From positions 1,674,001-1,738,000 of the forward strand of contig NZ_CP110636.1 in the NCBI RefSeq assembly GCF_026153355.1: a stretch of 64,000 nt of DNA, in the 5' to 3' direction. The stretch comes from Streptomyces endophytica. GTDB taxonomy: Bacteria > Actinomycetota > Actinomycetes > Streptomycetales > Streptomycetaceae. A program made the translations under genes and the position numbers. Each line of letters opens with the position of its first letter. The stretch's first letter is position 1. The notes below the pieces were generated by a model. The model did no database searches. It saw only the letters and a program-made list of their open reading frames with translations, and was not told the DNA's origin. Below are positions 28,219-36,914 of the stretch, in pieces.

Positions 28219-28528
28219 GACGTGACTCCTGCCATACGACAACGATTGTGCGGTAGCCCGAGCCTACGTGTTTCGACGCCCCGGCGCCCTACGCCGCAGG
28301 GAGGAGCACACGTGTACGTCCGGTGTACGCCCGCCCTTCCGGCCACGCACCGTCACCGCCCCCTACGCACCGCTCTTCCCGCCGTGCGCCCCGCCGTTTC
28401 TCCCGCGGTTTCTGCCGCCGATTTCCGTCCCTTTCCCTGCCCTCTCCCGGGCCTTTTCCGGCCCACGCATCGCCGGACCCTCGTTGTTGAACCACTCGTC
28501 GGTCAACCACTCCTGGGCCGTGGGTGCC
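28219..28528. other. dnaX-ybaB intergenic region
   Basis: 310 bp; I see no gene, strong hairpin or recognised site beyond the ybaB ribosome binding site. Confidence 0.4.
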
Positions 28529-31057
28529 CTACTCGTTGGTGAACTCCTCGATCACCGTCGCGCCCAGCTCGCGGACGATGAGGTCGTGCCCGCTCAGCGC
28601 GGAGTCGACGAGGTCGGGGTCGTCCTCGGCCGGCATGTCGTACTCGATCGACATCGGCGGGGGCTCGGGGGTGTACGAGGGCTCCACGGCGGGTGCGCCC
28701 GAGGCGCCGCCCGCGGACGCGGACGGGGCCACCGCCTCCCGCGCCATCCGGGCGCCCTGACCGCCACCACCGGCACCGCCGCCGGGCCCACCGGCCGGGC
28801 CGCCGCCCTGGCCGTACGCCCCGCCGGACGCCGCCGGGCCGCCCTGCGAGGACGGTGCCTGGGGTGCGGACGGCTGCGCCGGCGCCCCGCCGAAGCCGCC
28901 GCCCCCGCTACGGGGTGCGCCACCGGCCGGCGGATTGGCGCCGCCGGACGGGTCGACGATCGCCTCGACCCGCCACTGCACCTGGAACCGCTCGGCCAGG
29001 ACGTCCTTCAACACGTCCTCGCTGCCGCCGTTGGCGAAGCTGTCGCGGGCCCCGGCGTTGGGGAAGCCGATCTGCAGGGTCGTGCCGTCGAAGCCGGAGA
29101 CCTGGGCGTTCTGGCTCAGCAGGATCCAGGTGAAGCGCCGGCGGGCCTTCACCGCCTCCAGGATGTCCGGCCACATCTGGCGCACCTGGGCGGCACCCTG
29201 CGCCGCCCCCGGAGCCGGCCCACCGGCCTGCGGTCCGGGCCCGGAAGCCCCACCGGGCGCGCCACCCGCCGGGCCGCTCGCGGCCGGCGGCCCCGCGGGG
29301 GTCCTGCCGGCCTGCGGCGCCGGCACCTGGCCGCCGCCCTGCCCCGGCGCCACGGCCGTCGGCCAGCCCCCGGGCTGCCGCGCCGCACCACCGGTGCCAC
29401 TGCCCTGGCCGGCTTCGCCGCCGTTGCCCGCGCCACTGCCGTTGGCCGCGCCACCGGGCGCCTCACCACCGGAGGCGGCGCCACCAGGACCGGCGCCGGC
29501 AGCCGTGCCCGCCCCGCCCCGGCCCGTCCCGCCGGGCCACGCCCGGGCCGCGCCGGACCACCCTCACGGCCGGCGGCCGGCCCACCGGCCGGCGGGGCCG
29601 CGCCCTCGCCGCCCTGTACGCCACCCGCGGCCGGGGCAACCGGCGCCGGGGGCGGCAGCAGGAGCCGAGGGAGCGGCGGGCGCCCCCGTGCCCCGTACCG
29701 CGGCACGCGCGGCAGCCGGCCCCGACGGGCCGCCGGGCGCCGGCATCGGCGGATGCGCCTCCGGACCCGGTACGTACCCGGCCGCGGGCCCGCCACCGGA
29801 CGCCGCGACGGGCGCCGGCTCACCTCCGGGACCCGCACCGGGGGCGCCGGGCATGCCACCGGGGCCGCCCGCGCCCGCTCCGCCCAGCAGCGCCGCGCCC
29901 GCGCCCCGCTCCAGCCGGTCCAGACGCGCCTGCACCGACCGCTCGTCGTCGTACGCCGCGGGCAGCAGCACCCGCGCACAGATCAGCTCCAGCTGGAGCC
30001 GCGGCGAGGTCGCGCCCCGCATCTCCGTCAGCCCCGTGTTGACCAGGTCGGCGGCGCGGCTCAGCTCCGCCGCCCCGAACACCGAGGCCTGCGCCGTCAT
30101 CCGCTCCACGACGTCCGCGGGGGCGTCGATCAGCCCCTTCTCCCCCGCGTCCGGCACCGCCGCGAGGATCACCAGGTCCCGCAGCCGCTCCAGCAGATCG
30201 GCCACGAACCGCCGGGGGTCGTTCCCGCCCTCGATGACCCGGTCCACGACCTCGAACGCCGCCGCCCCGTCCCCCGCGGCGAACGCCTCCACGACGGAAT
30301 CCAGCAGCGAGCCGTCGGTGTACCCGAGCAGGGCCGTGGCCATGGCATACGTCACACCGTCGGCACCCGCCCCGGCGAGCAGCTGGTCCATCACCGACAT
30401 CGAGTCCCGCACGGACCCGGCCCCGGCCCGTACGACCAGCGGCAGCACACCGTCCTCGACCGGGATGTCCTCCTGCCCGCAGACCTGTCCCAGGTACTCG
30501 CGCAGCGTCCCCGGCGGCACCAACCGGAACGGATAGTGATGGGTCCGCGACCGGATCGTCCCGATGACCTTCTCGGGCTCGGTCGTGGCGAAGATGAACT
30601 TCAGATGCTCCGGCGGCTCCTCGACGACCTTCAGCAGCGCGTTGAAGCCCGCCGAGGTCACCATGTGGGCCTCGTCGATGATGTAGATCTTGTAGCGGCT
30701 GCTGGCCGGCCCGAAGAACGCCTTCTCCCGCAGCTCACGCGCGTCGTCGACACCACCATGGGACGCCGCGTCGATCTCGATCACATCGATCGAGCCCCGC
30801 CCGTTCCTGGCCAGGTCCACGCACGACTGGCACGTCCCGCAGGGCGTCGGAGTGGGACCTTCCTCACAGTTGAGGCACCGGGCCAGGATCCGCGCACTGG
30901 TCGTCTTGCCGCAGCCGCGCGGACCGCTGAACAGATACGCGTGGTTGACGCGGTTGTTCCGCAGCGCCTGCTGCAGCGGATCGGTCACGTGCTCTTGCCC
31001 GATGACCTCGGCGAAGGTCTCGGGGCGGTAGCGGCGGTACAGCGCAAGGGACGACAC
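28529..31057 (-). CDS. dnaX: DNA polymerase III subunits gamma/tau (compensating frameshift pair)
   Basis: The clamp-loader ATPase. N-terminal domain: LYRRYRPETFAEVIGQEHV, Walker A GPRGCGKTTSARILA, a zinc-binding four-Cys segment (CLNCEEG...CGTCQSC), Walker B YIIDEAHM, and sensor 1 FIFATTEPEKVIGTIRSR. Domain III follows, then a long Pro/Gly/Ala-rich linker and a C-terminal tau-like domain (ILEAVKARRRFTWILLSQNA, PGARDSFANGG-like region). Between about 29540 and 29650 the frame changes and then returns, giving a stop in the main frame at 29564. Two opposing base errors in the linker are likely. GTG 31057 begins the conserved domain. Confidence 0.95.
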
Positions 31058-31152
31058 GCTTACGACGATATCGGCCCCCACCGACAATCGACCGGCCCGA
31101 TCGCCCTCCCCCGATCGACCTGCCCCGCAAACGCAGGCGCCCCAAACGCAAG

Positions 31153-31241
31153 CGCCCCCCACGCACCCGCCAGAGCCGACCTACCCTTGCTGCCTTCCGG
31201 CCCTGGGGGAGTTCAGTCAGATAGCGCCACGTGAGGGGCTG
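31153..31241 (-). ncRNA. ffs: signal recognition particle RNA (4.5S type)
   Basis: On the minus strand the hallmark apical segment GGGCCGGAAGGCAGCAAGGG is present, flanked by CTGAACTCCCCCA and TAGGTCGGCTC. The ends pair (GCCCCTCACG with CGTGGGGGGC). It is the RNA scaffold for Ffh. Ends are approximate. Confidence 0.94.
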
Positions 31242-31374
31242 CGACCCACCCTAGCGGATCCCACCCCCAACCCACGAACCCGTCCCCCGCGCCGACCCTC
31301 ATCCACCCCCCTCCCGGCCCCCGCCCCCGGATCATGTTCGCGAGCACTCCCCAACGTCTTGTATTGTTTGCGGC

Positions 31375-31462
31375 GGAGGATTCGCCTAGTGGCCTAGGGC
31401 GCACGCTTGGAAAGCGTGTTGGGGGCAACCCCTCACGAGTTCGAATCTCGTATCCTCCGCCA
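31375..31462 (+). tRNA. tRNA-Ser (anticodon GGA)
   Basis: An 88-nt cloverleaf. Acceptor GGAGGAT pairs with ATCCTCC, discriminator G and encoded CCA. Anticodon stem CACGC/GCGTG with loop TTGGAAA, a long variable arm typical of Ser, and T-arm ACGAGTTCGAATCTCGT. Confidence 0.97.
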
Positions 31463-31482
31463 GTGCTCTCACCGGGCACGAT

Positions 31483-31520
31483 GTCGAAGGGCCCCACCGT
31501 TCGCGGTGGGGCCCTTCGAC
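31483..31520 (+). terminator. tRNA terminator, 16-bp perfect stem
   Basis: GTCGAAGGGCCCCACC / GGTGGGGCCCTTCGAC with loop GTTCGC, 20 bp beyond the tRNA CCA. Confidence 0.88.
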
Positions 31521-31525
31521 GTTCC

Positions 31526-31800
31526 TCAGCCCTCGTTGTCCTGCGTCTTTGTCCACAAGGGCTGTTTCCGGGGCTCCCCAGATCGCCGTTCCGATCTTCT
31601 GGGCCACCTCCTTGAGCAGGTGGTCCGGCACGTGGAGGTACCGCGCGCATCCTCGCGGCGCCGCCCGGCTCCCACCCCATGATCTGGTCGACGCCCCGGT
31701 CCGGGACGCCCAGCAGCATCAGCCGGGCCTCCGGGCGCGTCTGTCACCGCGGCCGTGCTCGCACTTCGGACGCAGGCGGTTCTTCCGGATGCGGAGGTAA
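31526..31800 (-). pseudogene. tyrosine integrase remnant
   Basis: The minus strand reads, in two frames, LMLLGVPDRGVDQIMGWEPG then RYLHVPDHLLKEVAQKIGTA and IWGAPETALVDKDAGQ. This is the C-terminal end of an actinobacterial phage/ICE tyrosine recombinase including the catalytic Tyr (in RYLHV). Before it a short piece KNRLRPKCEHG resembles the Cys-rich middle of such integrases. Everything between and before, including the Arg-His catalytic residues, is missing. It lies 64 bp from the 3' end of tRNA-Ser, as expected for an element once integrated there. Confidence 0.72.
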
Positions 31801-31869
31801 GTCCTCGTTCAGCGCCCTTTTCCGCGTGCCTCATGAACCAGGTGCGGTCCGCCGAGCGATAGAGGGGGC

Positions 31870-32460
31870 GTGAGACTGTTCCGCCCCATGGGGGCAGACC
31901 GAGACCGGGATGACGACGCGGTGCTGCTGCGTGCCGTGACCCGGGGGAATCAGGCTGCGCTGGCCACGCTCTACGACCGGCACGCCGGTTGGCTGCACGC
32001 GCGGCTGACACGGCGGTGCGGGGATCCGGAGACCGTGCGCGAGGTCCTTCAGGACACTTTTGTCACCGTGTGGCGGTCCGCCGGTACCTACCGGGGCGGT
32101 GAGTGCGGCGGCTGGCTGTGGGTGATCGCGGCGCGGCGGCTGGTGGACGCGCAGCGAGCCCAGGCACGGGCCGAGCGGGTCGAGTACGAGCCGGTGGCGG
32201 CCGCGCCGTCCGCCGAGGACCGGGTCCTGGCCGGGCTTGAGTACGGGGAAGTGGGCACCGCTCTCGACCGGATCTCCCCGGAGCTGCGCGAGGTGTTGCG
32301 CGCCACCGTCGTCGACGGGCTCACCACACGCGAAGCCGCGCTTCTGCTCGGGATACCCGAGGGCACGGTGAAGACCCGGGCAATGCGGGCCCGCCGCGAA
32401 CTCCGCACCCTCTTGTCTCAATTGTCCGATGGTGGCATGCCGTTGGGAGACCTCGCATGA
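31870..32460 (+). CDS. ECF RNA polymerase sigma factor
   Basis: About 196 residues. Region 2: LLRAVTRGNQAALATLYDRH and VREVLQDTFVTVWRSAG...GWLWVIAARRLVDAQRA. Region 4: ISPELREVLRATVVDGLTTREAALLLGIPEGTVKTRAMRAR. GTG 31870 has GAGGGGG just upstream; ATG 31888 is possible. First gene of a five-gene overlapping operon; it ends with ATGA shared with the zinc-finger membrane protein, its likely anti-sigma factor. Confidence 0.93.
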   Translation: MRLFRPMGADRDRDDDAVLLRAVTRGNQAALATLYDRHAGWLHARLTRRCGDPETVREVLQDTFVTVWRSAGTYRGGECGGWLWVIAARRLVDAQRAQARAERVEYEPVAAAPSAEDRVLAGLEYGEVGTALDRISPELREVLRATVVDGLTTREAALLLGIPEGTVKTRAMRARRELRTLLSQLSDGGMPLGDLA

Positions 32461-33460
32461 CGTGGAAAGACGAACACCCGGGTGGGAGGGGGCGGGATGC
32501 CGCCGCCTCGGCATGGCATGTGGACGCGGTGATGAGCGCGCGCTACGCGGACGGGTCCCTCCCCGAGCCCGCCGCGTGGTCCCTGGAGAGGCATCTGGAG
32601 GCATGCACCCCGTGCGCGACCACGGTGTCGAGGGCGGTCGGCGCGACGGGAGGCGCGACGGCGGTACTGGCAGAGATACGGGGATCGGTGCTGCTCGCGA
32701 TTGCGGAAGCGGAGGCGCACGAGGCCACGGGCGCCGCCCGCCACCCCTCTCCCTCCCTCACCCGTCGACTCGGCCGCGCGCTCTGGGCCGCCGGGCCGGC
32801 ACTGCGGGGACCGTGGGTCGTCGCGCTGCTGCTGGTGTGTGCCGCAGCCGCAGGACTGGCCTACGGAGCCGGGTTCGACGGCGCGCGTCCCTGCTGCTCG
32901 CGCTCGCCCCCGTGCTGCCGCTCGCCGGCGTCGCGCTCTCGTACGGGCCGCGTGCCGATCCGATGTACGAGATCAGCGCCACGACGCCGTCCGGCGGCCT
33001 GCGTCTTCTCCTTACCAGGACCGCCGCTGTTCTCGGGGTGAGCCTGCCGTTGCTCACGGCAGTGGGCGCCTTCTTGCCGGGCCCCCCAGGGATGCCCGGC
33101 GCCGCGGCCTGGCTACTGCCGGCGCTGGCGCTGGCGCTGGGAGCTCTCGCGCTCGGCTCGTACGTCGGGTGCCGGACCGCCACTGGGATCGTCGCCGCAG
33201 GCTGGACGTTCGCAGTACTGCTGCCCGTGTTCTCGGTGTCCGGCGACGGCGGGGGAGACAGTGGCGGTGACGGCAGGACTCTCCCGGTGACCGCGCTCGC
33301 CGAGCAGCTGGCGCAGTACCTCTCCGGGGGCTCTGTACAAGGTGGTTGGGCCGTGGCCGCCGCGCTCTGCGCGGGTGTGCTCGCCCTGCGCCGCCGTTCC
33401 TTCGACTTCAGCCCGGGCTCCGGCCGGGGCCTGCGTTTCGACCGTCTGGAGAATCCGTGA
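32457..33460 (+). CDS. zinc-finger membrane protein, probable anti-sigma factor (one frameshift)
   Basis: The N-terminal cytoplasmic domain has the anti-sigma zinc pattern HVDAVMSARY...LERHLEACTPCATTV (His-x3-Cys-x2-Cys). A first membrane helix WVVALLLVCAAAAGLAYGAG follows. The frame changes near 32885; the next frame continues LALAPVLPLAGVALSYGP and four or five more membrane helices to RSFDFSPGSGRGLRFDRLE. So the joined protein is an anti-sigma domain on a polytopic membrane protein of about 334 residues. Overlaps both neighbours (ATGA, GTGA). Confidence 0.82.
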
Positions 33461-34251
33461 CCACCACGGCCACCATAAGCATCACCGGACTGACCGTCCG
33501 GCACCGCAGGACCGTCGCCCTTGACGGCATCGACCTCGACTTCGGCCCCGGAGTGCACGGGTTGCTCGGCCCGAACGGCGCCGGCAAGACCTCCCTGATC
33601 CGGGTACTGGCCACGGTCGCCCGCCCTGATGGCGGACGCGTGGAACTGCTGGGTCACGACCTGTCCGGCCACCGAGAGCTGGCGGCGGCCCGGCGCAGAC
33701 TCGGCTACCTGCCACAGGACTTCGGGTATTACCCCGGTTTCACCGTGCGGGAGTTCGTCGCGTACGTGGCCTGGCTGAAGGAGATGCCGGGCGCCGAGGC
33801 CGGGGCGGCGGTCGAGCGTGCCGTCGCGCGGGTCGGGCTCACGGACCGCATCGATGCCAAGGTGAAGACGCTGTCGGGCGGCATGGTGCGGCGGGTCGGT
33901 ATCGCGCAGGCCATCGTCAACGATCCGGCCGTGCTGCTGCTCGACGAACCGACCGCCGGACTGGACCCTGAACAGCGGGTCGAATTCCGCTCACTGCTCC
34001 AGGAGTTGGGCGGCGAGAGCACGGTTGTCGTCTCCACCCATCTGGTGGAGGACGTGGCCGCGGCGTGCACCGAGGTGACCCTCGTCGAATCCGGACAGGT
34101 GGCCTATCGCGGTACGCCCACCTCACTCGCCGAGCTCGGCGAGAGCGTGGACGGCGCGGCAATCGGCGGCAACGCCATGGAGCGCGGCTACACGGCAGCC
34201 CTGCGCGGCCACCGCGCCGAGGCGGCAACCACCGCAGGAGCACGCCGATGA
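33457..34251 (+). CDS. ABC transporter ATP-binding protein
   Basis: About 264 residues. Walker A GPNGAGKTSL, Q-loop LGYLPQDFGYYPGF, signature LSGGMVRRVGIAQAI, Walker B VLLLDEPTAGLDPEQ and H-loop VVSTHLVEDV. This is the subtype that works with ABC-2-like export permeases. GTG 33457 overlaps the previous stop; its own stop overlaps the next ATG. Its membrane partners are the next two genes and possibly the zinc-finger membrane protein. Confidence 0.95.
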   Translation: MTTTATISITGLTVRHRRTVALDGIDLDFGPGVHGLLGPNGAGKTSLIRVLATVARPDGGRVELLGHDLSGHRELAAARRRLGYLPQDFGYYPGFTVREFVAYVAWLKEMPGAEAGAAVERAVARVGLTDRIDAKVKTLSGGMVRRVGIAQAIVNDPAVLLLDEPTAGLDPEQRVEFRSLLQELGGESTVVVSTHLVEDVAAACTEVTLVESGQVAYRGTPTSLAELGESVDGAAIGGNAMERGYTAALRGHRAEAATTAGARR

Positions 34252-35607
34252 GCACGCCGACCCTTTCCCGGCCGTCCGTCGCCGGCACCCCGCAGCCGGA
34301 GCGCCGCACTCACCACCCGCTGTACGCCGAGGTGCACAGCGGCCCTGCCCGCTGGGCCGCGCTCGCGGCGTTCCTCACTCTCGCTCCGCCACTGGCAGCC
34401 AAGGCAGCTTATTGGCAGGGAAGTTGGGGCCACACGCAGCTGCAACTGCATAGCGCGGCCGTCCTGCTCGGCGGTCCCCTGGCCGCAGCCGCCGGGTGTT
34501 GGCAGGGCGGCCGGGAGCACCGGTCACGCACGACGGAGCTGCGGGTCTCCGGCACCAGGGGCCCGCTCGCGCAGTTCCTGGTGTCGGCGGCGCCGGTGGT
34601 ACTCGGCGTTCTCGCCGGATTCGTACTCGTCGCGGCCGGGACACTGGCGGCCACCTGGCCGTACGTCTCGTCAGGCCGGCCGCACGCCTCCCTGCCGGCA
34701 GCGGACGCGATGTTCCTGGCCGCGATGACGACGGGTGGAATGGTCGTCGGACGGCTCGTGCGGTGGCGGTTGGCCGCGCTGGCCGTCGCCGGCTTCGCCT
34801 ATGTGGCACTCGCGCTGCCCACACACCAGAAGTCAGCGCTCCGCTTCCTCAGCCCGGCCACGACCCACGGCGGCGGTGGCGACGCACTGCCGGTCTGGTG
34901 GCAGCCGTTGGCGATGGCAGCGTGGACGGCCGGTCTCGCCACTGCAGCCGTCATCTCGTACGCCGCCCGCCGTCACTGGTACGCCGCGCTGCCTGCCCTG
35001 GCCGTCGCGGCCGCCGCGGCCGTGCCCTCATGCGGACGGGCGAGGACATGTGGCACCTGGATCCCGCCGGGAAGGCGCAGGTGTGTAACGACTCGTCTCC
35101 GCGCGTGTGCGTCAACGCGTTGAACCGCGGCCTGTTGCCGGAGGTCTCGCGCGCCCTGTCGGGGATCACCAGCCGGCTCGACGGAGTGGCGAACGCCCCC
35201 ACCCGTTTCGAGGACCTGCACCGTGCCCCCGCAGCGGCGAGGTGGAGTTGCCCACGCTCTACCTCGGTCAGAGCGTCGTCCGTGGCGCGCTGGCCGAACC
35301 GGAGCAGTTCGCGTGGGAGGCCGCGGCAGCGCTGACGTCGCGCGACTGCGACACTTTCCCGACCCAGCGGACCGACGACGCCGTACGGGACTGGCTGGTC
35401 TCCAACAGCCTCAGTGAGCGCAGACGGCAGACCGTGCAGGAGACTGCCCGCGAGTGGGGCGACGCGACGGCAGCCGCCGACGCCAAAGCCGGCGCACGGG
35501 CGCTGTCCCACCTGTCGGCCATGCGCGACGACCAGCGGCGCGCATGGCTCGGCCGCTACTTCGCGACCGCCGGCCGCTGCGACGTGAGCGGGGTGCCCAC
35601 CCTGTGA
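34248..35607 (+). CDS. ABC transporter membrane protein with extracytoplasmic domain (two frameshifts)
   Basis: The first 265 residues have six or so membrane helices (WAALAAFLTLAPPLAAKAAY, VLLGGPLAAAAGC, VVLGVLAGFVLVAAGTLAA, LAALAVAGFAYVALALP and others). After a break near 35030 the next frame reads GEDMWHLDPAGKAQVCNDSS and VCVNALNRGLLPEVSRAL. After a break near 35230 a third frame reads VELPTLYLGQSVVRGALAEP to the stop. The joined C-terminal part is a soluble domain of about 180 residues with several Cys, probably outside the membrane. I do not recognise it. RBS CAGGAG precedes ATG 34248. Confidence 0.8.
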
Positions 35608-36235
35608 GGCCCAGAACAGCCGCCTACTCACCGACATACGGACTCGTCCTCTACTGCCGCTCGCGTGCCCTGCCGCTCACCGTGGCCACGCTCCTCGGCA
35701 CCGCGCTCCTGGCCGCCGTCTGCGCGCACCGGCTGAACGCCTCCACCGACCCGTTCCGGCACGTGCCGCTGGTGGTACTCGCGCCGATACTCGCCGCGGC
35801 GGCGATCGGCACCAGCCTGCGTCAGCACTCCGCGGAGCTGGACCGGACGGCCGCGCGCCCCGCGCGACCCCGGCGGCTGGCCCATCTGCTGGCACTGACC
35901 ACCCTCGCCGCCGGCACACTTGCGCTCGCCGTGCCAGGGCACACGCAGGAGTTCGGCGCCCCCGTGATGGTCCGCAACCTCGCAGGGGCGGTGGGGATCA
36001 CTGCGGCGGCCGCCACGGTGATCGGCCCCGGCTGAGCTGGCTGCCGACGGTCGCGTATCTCGGCGCGGTGTCCTTGGCAGGCGAGGGCGTCCCCGGCCGG
36101 GCCGCCACGATCTGGGCCTGGCCCGTGCAACCGGGGCCGCAGTCCGCCGCATGGGCAGTCGCAGCCGGCGCCTTCCTCGTGGGCGGAGCGCTCTATGCCG
36201 TGCGGGGGTCGTGGCCGGAGAGCCCCCACGACTGA
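35604..36235 (+). CDS. small polytopic membrane protein of the ABC operon (one frameshift)
   Basis: GTG 35604 overlaps the previous stop. Six membrane helices: LPLTVATLLGTALLAAVCAH, VPLVVLAPILAAAAIGTSL, LLALTTLAAGTLALAVPG, VGITAAAATVIG. After a missing C near 36026 the next frame gives LSWLPTVAYLGAVSLAGEG and VAAGAFLVGGALYAVRG, ending at 36235. Probably the second permease subunit of the transporter. The stop at 36035 in the first frame would truncate two helices. Confidence 0.75.
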
Positions 36236-36311
36236 CCCCGCCTGCGCACCAGCGGCCGGGTCGAGACGCAGAGCGCGGGGCGGCCCGTTCCATGGCGCGG
36301 GGCGGCCCAGA

Positions 36312-36337
36312 GGGCGGGCCGTTTGCACGGCCCGCCC
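36312..36337. terminator. terminator, 11-bp stem, loop TTGC
   Basis: GGGCGGGCCGT / ACGGCCCGCCC between the convergent ABC operon and the acidic protein gene. Confidence 0.75.
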
Positions 36338-36371
36338 GCTGACTTTGCCGGCTGCAGTCCGGTGGGTCGGC

Positions 36372-36815
36372 TCAGTCGCCGGAGTAGCCCCAGAAGTAGA
36401 TCTCCTGCGGTGCGCCCTCATCGTCGTGGAGCACGGCGCACCGGCCGTACCAGCGCCAGTAGTCGAATTCCTCGAAGCGCGGCACGTGAGCCCGGGTGGG
36501 CCTCCGCGTGCCCAGGACACGCAGCGCCTCCTCCTCGGTCACCTGCTTCAGGGTGCCGTAGTCCGGCTCCTCATCCGGCCCGATGATCCGGAAGATGTCG
36601 AGGATCGAGTGCGTCCCGTCGTGCTGGACGAGTTCGTGCTCCCACAGCTCGTCCATGGTCTTCGGCCACGGCAGCCGCTCCTCCTCCGGCCACCAGTCGG
36701 CACCAGGGCCCCAGTAGTACTCCCGCTTCTCGAAGACCGTCCGTCGCAGCCCCTCGAATGCCCCGACGAGATCCTCCTGATACGGCACGGAATAGTTCCA
36801 CCCCGACGCGCCCAT
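36372..36815 (-). CDS. conserved acidic hypothetical protein
   Basis: About 147 residues, rich in Trp, Tyr, Glu and Asp: MGASGWNYSVPYQEDLVGAF, EYYWGPGADWWPEEERL, ELVQHDGTHSILDIFRI, FEEFDYWRWYGRCAVLHDDE. ATG 36815 follows GGGAGGGA by 5 nt. Similar small proteins are common in Streptomyces, but I know no function; no signal or membrane segment. Could be an immunity-like or enzyme-associated protein, without direct support. Confidence 0.82.
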   Translation of the reverse strand: MGASGWNYSVPYQEDLVGAFEGLRRTVFEKREYYWGPGADWWPEEERLPWPKTMDELWEHELVQHDGTHSILDIFRIIGPDEEPDYGTLKQVTEEEALRVLGTRRPTRAHVPRFEEFDYWRWYGRCAVLHDDEGAPQEIYFWGYSGD

Positions 36816-36914
36816 GCGATCCCTCCCCATCCAGCCCTCCAGAACGGCCGGACGCTAACAGCAGCCACTGACACCCGGGCGTGGAAACGGGCACCAGAGA
36901 GTGCACGCTCGCGG

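Noticed and set aside
31375..31870. A complete integrated element at tRNA-Ser
   Set aside because: Only the integrase C-terminus remains, no excisionase or replication genes, and no repeated tRNA 3' end within the window.
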